Shown here: positions 9,340 through 16,689 of the stretch, piece after piece
How the letters are laid out: each line of letters begins with the position of its first letter
How positions within the stretch are numbered: the first letter of the stretch is position 1
Assembly: GCF_947499845.1 (NCBI RefSeq)
Contig: NZ_CANMPM010000023.1
Span: forward strand, 1 to 37,354
DNA from: an uncultured Pseudokineococcus sp.
Lineage (GTDB): Bacteria; Actinomycetota; Actinomycetes; Actinomycetales; Quadrisphaeraceae
Length of the DNA: 37,354 nucleotides
Reading direction: 5' to 3'
Position numbers and translations under genes: made by a program
Notes under the pieces: model-generated
The model's database searches: none
Told to the model about the DNA's origin: nothing
Seen by the model: the letters and a program-made list of their open reading frames with translations, nothing else

Positions 9340-10374
9340 TCAGCCGCGGTGCGGACGACGACGCCGCGAGGCGTCCGCGATCGCCGGCGGCACGTACCCG
9401 GCGTCGGCCGCGGCGATGGTGCGCCCGGGCGGGACGATCTCGTCGATGCGGTCGAGCACGTCGTCCGGGAGGCGAACGTCGGCGGCGCCGAGCTGGCTCT
9501 CGAGCTGCTCCATCGTCCGCGGGCCGATGATCGGCGAGGTCACCGCCGGGTGGGCCAGCGTGAAGCCCAGCGCGAGGTGGATGAGCGACATCCCCGCCTC
9601 GTCGGCGAGCGTCCCGAGCGCGTCGGCGGCGTCGAGCTTCGCCTGGTTCTCGGGGGAGGAGAGGTCGTAGCGCGCGGGCATCCGCGCGGCGCGGCTGCTC
9701 TCGGGCGCGTCCTGGCCCTTGCGGTACTTGCCGGTCAGCCAGCCGCCGGCCAGCGGGCTCCACGGCAGGACGCCCATGCCGAACTGCTCGGCGACGGGCA
9801 GGACGTCGGCCTCGACGCCGCGGGCGAGGATCGAGTACGGCGGCTGCTCGGTGACGAAGCGCTCGCGGCCGCGGCGCTCGGCCACCCACTGCGCCTCGAC
9901 GACCTGGTGCGCCGGGAACGTCGACGAGCCGGCGTAGAGGACCTTGCCCTCGCGGACGAGGTCGGTGAGGGCGCCGAGGGTCTCGTCGAGCTCGGTCTGC
10001 GGCTCGGGCCGGTGCACCTGGTACAGGTCGATGTGGTCGGTCTGCAGACGGCGCAGGCTGTCCTCGACGGCGCGACGGATCCAGCGGCGCGAGTTGCCGC
10101 GGGCGTTGACGTCGTCGCCCATCGGGTTGTGGAGCTTGGTCGCGAGGACGACGTCGTCGCGGCGGCCCTGGAGGGCCTTCCCGACGATCTCCTCGGACTC
10201 GCCGTTCGCGTAGATGTCCGCCGTGTCCACGACGTTGATCCCCGCGTCCAGCGCGCGGTGGATGATCGCGATCGAGTCGTCGTGGTCGGGGTTCCCCCAG
10301 GCGCCGAACATCATCGCGCCGAGGCACAGGGGGCTGACCTGGACGCCGGTGCGTCCGAGGGTGCGGTGCTCCAC
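9340..10374 (-). CDS. Aldo/keto reductase
   Basis: 344-residue NAD(P)H-dependent oxidoreductase of the AKR superfamily (TIM barrel). It has the catalytic tetrad Asp50, Tyr55 (VVDTADIY), Lys80 (VLATKLHN) and His121 (LYQVHRPEP), and the C-terminal cofactor-binding region SPIIGPRTMEQLESQLGAAD. The sequence type, with WSPLAGGWLTGKY, is that of general actinobacterial and plant-like AKRs. The substrate cannot be read from the sequence. GTG 10374 follows GAGAGGA with good spacing. A TAGCGT about 90 nt upstream (10462-10467) may be its -10 box. The gene is transcribed alone. Confidence 0.93.
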   Translation of the reverse strand: MEHRTLGRTGVQVSPLCLGAMMFGAWGNPDHDDSIAIIHRALDAGINVVDTADIYANGESEEIVGKALQGRRDDVVLATKLHNPMGDDVNARGNSRRWIRRAVEDSLRRLQTDHIDLYQVHRPEPQTELDETLGALTDLVREGKVLYAGSSTFPAHQVVEAQWVAERRGRERFVTEQPPYSILARGVEADVLPVAEQFGMGVLPWSPLAGGWLTGKYRKGQDAPESSRAARMPARYDLSSPENQAKLDAADALGTLADEAGMSLIHLALGFTLAHPAVTSPIIGPRTMEQLESQLGAADVRLPDDVLDRIDEIVPPGRTIAAADAGYVPPAIADASRRRRPHRG

Positions 10375-10573
10375 GGGTGGTCCTCTCCGGAGTCGGAGGT
10401 CCGCAGCGCGGGGCGCGTCCCGAGGACGGGTGCCCGGGGCCACGGGCCGGGTGCGACCGCCACGCTAGGCCGCACGCTCCGCGCGTGCCGAGTGAGAACC
10501 CCGCGAGCCTGGACGCCGTTGCGCAGCAGGCGTCCCACCGCGCCGACGCCGGCGGGCGGGGCGGCGTGAGAGC

Positions 10574-11419
10574 TCAGCGCGCGGGGCGCAGGAGCAGTCG
10601 CTGGCCGGGACGCAGCTGGGCGCAGCGGTCGACGTCGGCGTCGACGACGCACCCGATGACGGGGTAGCCGCCGGTCACCGGGTGGTCGGCGAGGAAGAGC
10701 ACGGGCTCTCCGGACGGCGGCACCTGCAGCGCGCCGCGGACCATGCCCTCGCTCGGCAGCTCGCCGTCGCGGGCGCGCTCGAGGGCGGCGCCCTCGAGCC
10801 GGACGCCGACCCGGTTGCTCTCGCTCGTCACCGCGTACGCGCCGGTGGTGAGCGCCGCCCACGCGGCGCCCGTGAACCAGTCGCGGCGCGGCCCGGGCAG
10901 CACGCGCACGACGACGTCGCCCGCCGCGGGCTCCGGCACCGGCGCGACGTCGACGTCGGGGAAGCGCGACGGCGCCGGCCCCGCGGCCAGCGCGTCGCCG
11001 GCCCGCAGCGCCGCCGGCCCGAGGCCGGAGAGCACGTCGGTCGACCGCGAGCCCAGCACGGCGGGCACGTCCACGCCGCCGCGGACGGCGACGTAGGTGC
11101 GCAGCCCCGCCTCCGGCGGGCCCAGCCGGAGCTCCTCCCCGGCGCGCAGCGCCACGACCGCGTCGTGCGGAGCCCCCGGGCACCGCGCCCCGGCGAGGGC
11201 GACGACGACGTCGCGCTCGGCCCGCAGCGCCAGCCCGCCGAGCGTCACCTCGAGCGCGGCGGCGCCGACCTCGTTGCCGACGAGGCGGTTGGCCAGGGCG
11301 TACGACGCGCGGTCGCACGCGCCCGAGCGCCCGACGCCGAGGGCGGCGAGCCCCGGGCGCCCGGCGTCCTGCACCGTCGTCAGCGGGCCGGGCGCGAGGA
11401 CGGTCAGCGCCGTCGTCAC
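10574..11419 (-). CDS. pxpC: 5-oxoprolinase subunit PxpC (KipA-like)
   Basis: 281 residues, biotin-dependent carboxylase/KipA homology domain: APGPLTTVQDAGRPG at the N-terminus, the GPCD-type SGACDRASYALANRLVGN, TYVAVRGGVDVP and SESNRVGVRLEG. The last part holds the conserved SEGMVRGALQVPPSGEPVLFLADHPVTGGYPVIG (quoted here in two motifs: SEGMVRGALQVPPSG and DHPVTGGYPVIG). Together with PxpA and PxpB it forms the ATP-dependent 5-oxoprolinase that hydrolyses pyroglutamate to glutamate. GTG 11419 overlaps the pxpB stop by 4 nt, so translation is coupled. It is the last gene of the five-gene operon starting at 15611. Confidence 0.94.
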   Translation of the reverse strand: MTTALTVLAPGPLTTVQDAGRPGLAALGVGRSGACDRASYALANRLVGNEVGAAALEVTLGGLALRAERDVVVALAGARCPGAPHDAVVALRAGEELRLGPPEAGLRTYVAVRGGVDVPAVLGSRSTDVLSGLGPAALRAGDALAAGPAPSRFPDVDVAPVPEPAAGDVVVRVLPGPRRDWFTGAAWAALTTGAYAVTSESNRVGVRLEGAALERARDGELPSEGMVRGALQVPPSGEPVLFLADHPVTGGYPVIGCVVDADVDRCAQLRPGQRLLLRPAR

Positions 11420-12048
11420 GAGCCCGCCCGGACGGCCGTGAACCGCACGCGCGCCCCGGGCACGAGCAGCGCCGGCGGGTCGCGGTCGAGGTCGAAGACG
11501 GGGAGGTCGGTGCGCCCCAGCAGCTGCCACCCGCCGGGCGACTCCCGCGGGTAGACGCCCGTGAACTCCCCGGCGAGCGCCACCGACCCGGCGGGCACCC
11601 GGGTGCGCGGCGAGGACCGGCGCGGCACCTGCCACTCCTCGTCGCCGTCCGCGACGAGGTACCCGAAGCCCGGCGCGAAGCCGCAGAAGGCGACCGTCCA
11701 CTCCTGCGCGGTGTGCCGCTCGACGACGCCGTCGGCCCCCCAGCCGGTGAGCTCGCCGATCTCCTCGAGGTCCTCGCCGTCGTAGACGACGGGCACCTCG
11801 ACGAGGTCGCCGCCCGCTCGAGTGCCGCGGACGCCTCGCCGCGTCCGCGCGCCCCGCACCGCCGCCTCGACCGCGGCGGCGTCGCCGGCCTCGGGGTCGA
11901 GGTGCAGCAGCAGCGTGCGGGCGGCGGGCACGAGGTCGAGCACCCCGGCGGGAGGGTCGTCCTCGAGCGCGGCGTAGAGGGCGAGGACGTCGTCGAGCGC
12001 GTCGAGCTCCACGAGCAGCCCCGAGGTCCCGCAGGGCAGGACCCTCAC
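11416..12048 (-). CDS. pxpB: 5-oxoprolinase subunit PxpB (KipI-like)
   Basis: 210-residue allophanate hydrolase subunit 1/KipI-type protein: MRVLPCGTSGLLVELD at the start, VEVPVVYDGEDLEEIGE, and the conserved FCGFAPGFGYL and GSVALAGEFTGVYPRESPGGW. In Bacillus the homologue was first described as a kinase inhibitor, but in a pxpABC context the role is the 5-oxoprolinase complex. It starts at GTG 12048. The 67-nt gap to pxpA is filled by a degenerate 12-bp tandem repeat, so coupling with pxpA is looser than with pxpC. Confidence 0.94.
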   Translation of the reverse strand: MRVLPCGTSGLLVELDALDDVLALYAALEDDPPAGVLDLVPAARTLLLHLDPEAGDAAAVEAAVRGARTRRGVRGTRAGGDLVEVPVVYDGEDLEEIGELTGWGADGVVERHTAQEWTVAFCGFAPGFGYLVADGDEEWQVPRRSSPRTRVPAGSVALAGEFTGVYPRESPGGWQLLGRTDLPVFDLDRDPPALLVPGARVRFTAVRAGS

Positions 12049-12066
12049 GAGGCCCTCGGCGCCGGG

Positions 12067-12126
12067 CTCACGGCCGGGCCGACGGCCGGGCCCACGGCCC
12101 GGTCCACGGCTGGGCTCACGAGCGGG
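12067..12126. repeat. Degenerate 12-bp tandem repeat (five units)
   Basis: Five consecutive 12-bp units (12067, 12079, 12091, 12103, 12115) of the form CTCACGGCCGGG / CCGACGGCCGGG / CCCACGGCCCGG. It occupies the pxpA-pxpB gap and covers the last codons of pxpA, including its stop at 12116-12118. Such minisatellites often vary in copy number between strains. Confidence 0.75.
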
Positions 12127-12898
12127 CTCCGCCGGGCTCGGCGGCGAAGGGCGCGAGCTCGACGCCGGCCTCCTCGAGGGCGCCGCGGACCCGGCGGGCG
12201 AGGTCGACGGCGCCGGGGGTGTCGCCGTGCACGCAGATCGAGGCCGGGCTGACGGCGAGCGGGCCGCCGTCGACGTCGGTGATCCGGCCCGTCGTCGCCA
12301 TGTCGACGCACCGCCGGGCCACGGCGTCGGCGTCGTGGAGGACCGCCCCGGGCAGGCGCCGGCTGACGAGCGTGCCCTCGGGCGTGTACGCCCGGTCGGC
12401 GAAGGCCTCCTCGACGACGGTGAGCCCCGCCTCCTCCGCGAGCCGCAGCCAGGCCGAGCCGGGGAGCCCGAGCACGGGGAGGGAGGCGTCGTAGGCGACG
12501 ACCGCCTCGACGACGGCCGCCGCCTGCTCCTCGTGGTGGACGATCGCGTTGTACAGCGCGCCGTGCGGCTTGACGTAGCGCACCCGGCTGCCGGCGACGC
12601 GGGCGAAGGCGTCGAGCGCCCCCACCTGGTAGATGACGTCGTCGGTGAGCGCCTGCGGCTCCACGTCGATGAACCGCCGCCCGAAGCCGGGCAGGTCGTT
12701 GTAGCCGACCTGCGCGCCGATCGCGACGCCGCGGGGCACGGCGGCGTCGCACACGCGCCGCATGATCGAGGCGTCGCTCGCGTGGAAGCCGCAGGCGACG
12801 TTGGCGCTGGTGACGACCTCGAGCAGGGCGTCGTCGTCGCCGAGGGTCCAGCGGCCGAAGCCCTCGCCGAGGTCGGAGTTGAGGTCGAGCCTCGTCAT
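12116..12898 (-). CDS. pxpA: 5-oxoprolinase subunit PxpA (LamB/YcsF family)
   Basis: 260-residue protein with the YcsF signatures [12 protein letters not shown] at the N-terminus, [40 protein letters not shown], and [12 protein letters not shown] near the end. It is the third component of the PxpABC 5-oxoprolinase. ATG 12898 is preceded by AAAGGTGCTCCC, with an AGGTG Shine-Dalgarno. It follows the transporter gene by 38 nt on the same strand. Pyroglutamate forms spontaneously from glutamine in all cells, so the complex is housekeeping damage control. The added transporter and secreted peptidase suggest external supply too. Confidence 0.95.
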   Translation of the reverse strand: MTRLDLNSDLGEGFGRWTLGDDDALLEVVTSANVACGFHASDASIMRRVCDAAVPRGVAIGAQVGYNDLPGFGRRFIDVEPQALTDDVIYQVGALDAFARVAGSRVRYVKPHGALYNAIVHHEEQAAAVVEAVVAYDASLPVLGLPGSAWLRLAEEAGLTVVEEAFADRAYTPEGTLVSRRLPGAVLHDADAVARRCVDMATTGRITDVDGGPLAVSPASICVHGDTPGAVDLARRVRGALEEAGVELAPFAAEPGGARS

Positions 12899-12936
12899 GG
12901 GAGCACCTTTCCGTCTAAGGGCCGGGCACGCACGGG

Positions 12937-14196
12937 TCAGCCCGTGAAGAGCCCGACGACGCCGCCGAAGGAGCGCACCGCCAGGTACAGCGTGAGCAGC
13001 CAGGCGAGGGCGCCGACGACGAGCAGCGCCCGCGGGTAGCGGTAGCCCTGCAGGAGGTCGGCCCGGCGCCAGGCCACCCACAGCAGCACGCCGATGGCGA
13101 GCGGCAGCAGCAGGCCGTTGAAGGCGCCGGCGAAGACGAGCAGGGTCGCGGGCGCGGCGCCGACGACGACGAAGGCCGTCGTCGTGACGACGATGAAGGC
13201 GACGACGAGCAGGGTGCGCGCCCGCTCCGAGGTCCGCGTGCGCGAGGTGATGAAGCTCACCGACGTGTACGAGGCGCCGATCACCGAGGTGATCGCGGCG
13301 GCCCAGAAGACGACGCCGAAGACGCGCAGCCCCACCTCGCCCGCCGCCTGCTCGAAGGCGGACGCCGGCGGGTTGTCGGAGGCGAGCGTGGCGCCGCCCG
13401 CGACGACGCCGAGCACGGCGAGGAAGAGCACGACCCGCATGACGCCGGTGATGACGATGCCCGTGACCGAGCTCCGGGTGATGTCGCCGACCCGCTCGGG
13501 GCCGGACACGCCGGAGTCGAGGAGGCGGTGGGCGCCGGCGAAGGTGATGTAGCCGCCGATCGTGCCGCCGATGAGCGTCGTGATGGCGAGGAAGCTCACC
13601 TCCTCGGGCAGGACGACGTTGCGCAGCGCCTCGCCGACCGGCGGCGAGGACGTCACCGCGATGCCGACCGTCAGCACGATCATCACGAGACCGAGCACGA
13701 CGACGATGCGGTCCATCGCCACGCCCGCGCGCTTCGACAGGAAGATCGCGATGGCGATGACCGCGGAGATCGCGCCTCCGATCCGCGGGTCGAGGCCGAG
13801 CATCGCGTCGGTGCCGAGCCCGGCGCCGCTGACGTTGCCCACGTTGAAGACGAGGCCGCCGACGAGGACGAACGCGGCCATGACCCAGCCGAGCCCCGGC
13901 AGCGTGAGGTTGCCCAGCTCCTGCGCCCGGCGCCCCGAGACGCCGATGACGCGCCAGACGTTCAGCTGCAGCGCGATGTCCACGACGATCGACACGACGA
14001 TCGCGAAGGCGAACGCGGCGCCGAGCTGCGCGGTGAAGGTCGTCGTCTGCGTGATGAAGCCCGGGCCGATCGACGACGTCGCCATGAGGAACATGGCGCC
14101 GAGCAGCGTCGAGCGGGTGCTCGCGCGCATCGACGACGACGGGCGCCCGCCCTCGGGGGCCGTCGCGGGGCCGCCGGGGGCGGGGCGCTCGCTCAC
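12937..14196 (-). CDS. NRAMP-superfamily transporter without metal ligands (YcsG-like)
   Basis: 419-residue membrane protein with about 11 hydrophobic helices and the NRAMP fold signature [10 protein letters not shown] in TM1. The canonical metal-binding DPGN in TM1 is absent (TAQL at the aligned position). The TM6 Met-Pro-His motif is also absent (the region reads [15 protein letters not shown]). It is therefore unlikely to carry Mn2+ or Fe2+. The equivalent gene beside pxpA in Bacillus is ycsG. From context I infer an oxoproline or related organic substrate. GTG 14196 overlaps the stop of the upstream secreted-peptidase gene (GTGA), so they are co-translated. ATG further in ([14 protein letters not shown], residue 23) is an alternative start. 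Confidence 0.88.
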   Translation of the reverse strand: MSERPAPGGPATAPEGGRPSSSMRASTRSTLLGAMFLMATSSIGPGFITQTTTFTAQLGAAFAFAIVVSIVVDIALQLNVWRVIGVSGRRAQELGNLTLPGLGWVMAAFVLVGGLVFNVGNVSGAGLGTDAMLGLDPRIGGAISAVIAIAIFLSKRAGVAMDRIVVVLGLVMIVLTVGIAVTSSPPVGEALRNVVLPEEVSFLAITTLIGGTIGGYITFAGAHRLLDSGVSGPERVGDITRSSVTGIVITGVMRVVLFLAVLGVVAGGATLASDNPPASAFEQAAGEVGLRVFGVVFWAAAITSVIGASYTSVSFITSRTRTSERARTLLVVAFIVVTTTAFVVVGAAPATLLVFAGAFNGLLLPLAIGVLLWVAWRRADLLQGYRYPRALLVVGALAWLLTLYLAVRSFGGVVGLFTG

Positions 14197-15611
14197 GAGC
14201 CGCTGCCGGCGACGGCGGTGCCGGCGGCCTCGACGAGGGCCACCGTCTGGTCGACGACGGCCTGCCGGTCGGCCTCGAAGGCGGGGCTCGTCAGCACGTT
14301 CAGGTCGTCCGGGTAGACCAGCGAGGAGATGTGCAGGTGCCCGCCCGGCAGCTCGTCCAGGCCCGCCCCGAGCCGCAGCCGGTTGGTGCGGTACATGCTC
14401 TCGTTGGACAGGTAGTTGCCGCCGGGCGCGCTCGCGGCGCGCGATCCGGGCGAGGGGTCGGCGGCGGAGCGCAGCGAGCCCGGGTCGGGGTAGGTGCCCG
14501 CCGGCCACTCGGTGATGCCGTCGTGGAGCACCACCGGCCACGGGCCCGTGCCGGCGTCGACCATCGCCTGGTACGGCAGGGTCGTCTCGATCCACTGCGG
14601 CGACGGCTGCGGCTGCGGCCACAGCGCGGCGGCCGAGATGGGCCCGTACTGGATGGCGCGGTTGTTGTCGGGGAAGCCGCCGCGGAAGCCGCCGGCCCAC
14701 TGCTCCACGTCCATCCGGCCGCGCCCGGTCTGGCTGATGGTCATGATCATGTCGGCGCGCTGGTCCGGCGGCGGGCCCGCGGGGTCCTGCGGGCCGCCGT
14801 CCGGCGTCCCGCCGACGAGCCACGGGCCGAAGGCGTCCTCGACGATCCCCTGGTCGAAGTCGCTCCAGTTCACCGGCAGCACGACGGCCTGGACGACGAC
14901 GGTGCCGTCCTCGGTCTCGACGGTCCGCCCGTCGAGCTGCAGCGCCGAGGCGCCGGAGGGGTTCGAGTTCCGCAGGCTCGAGTCGAGGCTGTAGGTGTCG
15001 AAGCCGCTGACGAGGACGCGGGTCACGTCGTCGCCCTCGGGGAAGGACACGGAGTCGATCCCGCGCGAGGAGTAGGACAGCCCGCGGATCAGCGCCTGCC
15101 GCTGCAGGCTGCTCAGCTCGAAGGGCGGCTGCCACTCCCGCAGCGCCCGCGCCATCGTGGTGCGCGCCCAGTAGAGGGGCCGGTCGTCGTAGCGGTCGAT
15201 GGTGCCGATCTGCGTGCGCCCCTGGGCGCGGTCGACGGCCGTCCGCCACAGGTCGGCGCCGTACTGGTCGACGATCCCGGTCGCGATGTCGAGGCGGCGC
15301 GTGAGGCACAGCCGCCGCTGGAACCGGTCGACGAGGCGGTCGAAGCCCGCGGCCTCGATGAACCGCCGCGAGGCCGCCTCGGTGTCCTCGCCGGGCAGCG
15401 GCAGCCCGAGGCGCTGCTCCTCGACGGTCAGGGGGCCGCCCTCGGCGTAGCAGTCCGCGCCGCGCGGTCGCTCGGGCGCGGCGGTGCCGGGAGGAGGCGC
15501 GGCCGCGACGGTCGAGGCCGCGACGACGGCGGCCGCCACGGTCGCGACGCCGGCGACGAGCGAGCCGCTGCGGCGGGCGGTCCAGGGGGCGGTCCAGCGG
15601 GGGAAGGGCAT
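14193..15611 (-). CDS. Secreted pyroglutamyl-peptidase-like (peptidase C15-related) protein
   Basis: 472-residue exported protein. After [14 protein letters not shown] comes a hydrophobic signal segment (about 17-38) and an ~150-residue helical N-terminal region with [20 protein letters not shown]. Then a peptidase C15-like fold begins: VLVSGFDTY (about 199-207), [21 protein letters not shown], and [20 protein letters not shown] carrying the counterpart of the catalytic Glu (about 303). The motif YLSNESMY (about 400-407) aligns with the family's catalytic Y-x-C-N, with Ser402 in place of Cys. GGHLHIS provides the His (about 427). C15 enzymes remove N-terminal pyroglutamate. This is much longer than the usual ~210-residue cytosolic form. 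It heads an operon with a transporter and PxpABC. Confidence 0.82.
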   Translation of the reverse strand: MPFPRWTAPWTARRSGSLVAGVATVAAAVVAASTVAAAPPPGTAAPERPRGADCYAEGGPLTVEEQRLGLPLPGEDTEAASRRFIEAAGFDRLVDRFQRRLCLTRRLDIATGIVDQYGADLWRTAVDRAQGRTQIGTIDRYDDRPLYWARTTMARALREWQPPFELSSLQRQALIRGLSYSSRGIDSVSFPEGDDVTRVLVSGFDTYSLDSSLRNSNPSGASALQLDGRTVETEDGTVVVQAVVLPVNWSDFDQGIVEDAFGPWLVGGTPDGGPQDPAGPPPDQRADMIMTISQTGRGRMDVEQWAGGFRGGFPDNNRAIQYGPISAAALWPQPQPSPQWIETTLPYQAMVDAGTGPWPVVLHDGITEWPAGTYPDPGSLRSAADPSPGSRAASAPGGNYLSNESMYRTNRLRLGAGLDELPGGHLHISSLVYPDDLNVLTSPAFEADRQAVVDQTVALVEAAGTAVAGSGS

Positions 15612-15667
15612 GGGGAGCGGCCTCTCGTCCTGAGCGCCGGCAGCGTGTCCGTCGGCTCGACGCCGTG

Positions 15668-15696
15668 ACGCTAGGGCGGGCGAAGGGGGACGGCAA
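15668..15696 (-). promoter_or_regulatory. Promoter of the pyroglutamate operon
   Basis: Minus-strand TTGCCG (15696-15691), a 17-nt spacer and TAGCGT (15673-15668). This gives a start near 15661 and a leader of about 50 nt to ATG 15611, which has GAGAGG upstream. No operator palindrome is apparent. Confidence 0.6.
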
Positions 15697-15855
15697 GGAC
15701 TCTCCTGACGTACCGGGGCGAGACGACGGCAGGGCGCCGTCCGGACCGGTCGGCTCCTCGCGCTCAAGGTGTCGGCCCGGTGTGCCGATGGGCGTGGTGA
15801 CCGGGTCCGTGAACAAGCCGCGGGTGACCGGTCGTCGTCCGGAGGAGTGGGCGCT

Positions 15856-16689
15856 GTGGCAGCCGCAGGCGTCGGGACCGGTAGCGCGGTCCGCCGCAAC
15901 CACGTGACGCAGCAGGGCGTCCCCGAGGGGTCGGTGGTGCTGCTCGCCCACGGCTTCGGTGCCGACCAGAGCGCCTGGGGCGAGGTCGTGCCCGCGCTCG
16001 CCGAGCACCATCGCGTGGTGCTCGTGGACCACGTGGGGGCCGGTCGCTCGGACCTGTCCGCGTACGACCGGGAGAAGTACTCGACGCTGGAGGGCTACGT
16101 CGACGACCTCCTCGAGGTCTGCGCGGAGCTCGACCTGCGCGAGGTCACCCTCGTCGCCCACAGCATCAGCGCGATGATGGCGCTGATGGCGTCGCTGCGG
16201 GAGCCCGGGCGCTTCGCGCGCCTCGTCCTCGTCGCGCCGTCGCCCTGCTACATCGACGACCCGGCCACCGGGTACGTGGGCGGCTTCTCGCGCGCGGACG
16301 TCGAGGAGCTGCTCGAGTCGCTGGACGCCAACTTCTGGACGTGGTCGTCCACGATCGCGCCGATGGTCATGGGCAACCCCGACCGGGTCGAGCTGGGGGA
16401 GCGGCTGACGAGCAGCTTCCGCGCCACCGACCCCGACATCGCCCAGCACTTCGCCCACGTGACGTTCTTCTCCGACGTCCGTGGCCTCCTCGACCGGGTG
16501 ACCGTCCCGGCCGTGGTGCTGCAGTGCGTCGACGACGTCCTCGCCCCGCCCGAGGTGGGCGACCACCTGCACGCCCACCTGGCCGGCAGCACGCTCGTGC
16601 ACCTCGAGGCCTCGGGGCACTGCCCGCACCAGTCGGCCCCCGAGGAGCTCGTCGGGGCCGTCCTCGCCGCGCTCGCCACCGCCCCGTGA
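15856..16689 (+). CDS. RsbQ-type alpha/beta hydrolase (sensor-partner)
   Basis: 277-residue alpha/beta hydrolase closely resembling Bacillus RsbQ: VRRNHV, LLAHGFGADQSAW, VVLVDHVGAGRSDLSAYD, STLEGYVDDLLE, VAHSISAMMAL with nucleophile Ser103, APSPCYIDD, Asp226/227 in CVDDVLAP and His255 in SGHCPHQSAP. RsbQ acts with a PAS-domain protein (RsbP) in energy-stress sensing, and its plant relatives KAI2/D14 are small-molecule receptors. GTG 15856 was chosen because GGAGGAG lies 8 nt upstream. The GTG at 15847 overlaps that Shine-Dalgarno. The stop overlaps the start of the PAS-GGDEF-EAL gene (GTGA), so the two are translationally coupled and probably work together. Confidence 0.92.
   Translation: MAAAGVGTGSAVRRNHVTQQGVPEGSVVLLAHGFGADQSAWGEVVPALAEHHRVVLVDHVGAGRSDLSAYDREKYSTLEGYVDDLLEVCAELDLREVTLVAHSISAMMALMASLREPGRFARLVLVAPSPCYIDDPATGYVGGFSRADVEELLESLDANFWTWSSTIAPMVMGNPDRVELGERLTSSFRATDPDIAQHFAHVTFFSDVRGLLDRVTVPAVVLQCVDDVLAPPEVGDHLHAHLAGSTLVHLEASGHCPHQSAPEELVGAVLAALATAP

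Noticed and set aside
9340-10327. Open frames on both strands overlapping the aldo/keto reductase
   Set aside because: They lack any conserved motif, while the reductase frame contains the full catalytic tetrad.
12937-14196. Manganese transporter MntH
   Set aside because: DPGN and Met-Pro-His metal-binding motifs are both absent.
12937-16629. A single minus-strand open frame of about 1230 codons over the transporter and beyond
   Set aside because: Only its 3' part (from 14196) reads as a protein family. The rest is out of frame with the secreted peptidase and antisense to the RsbQ-like gene.
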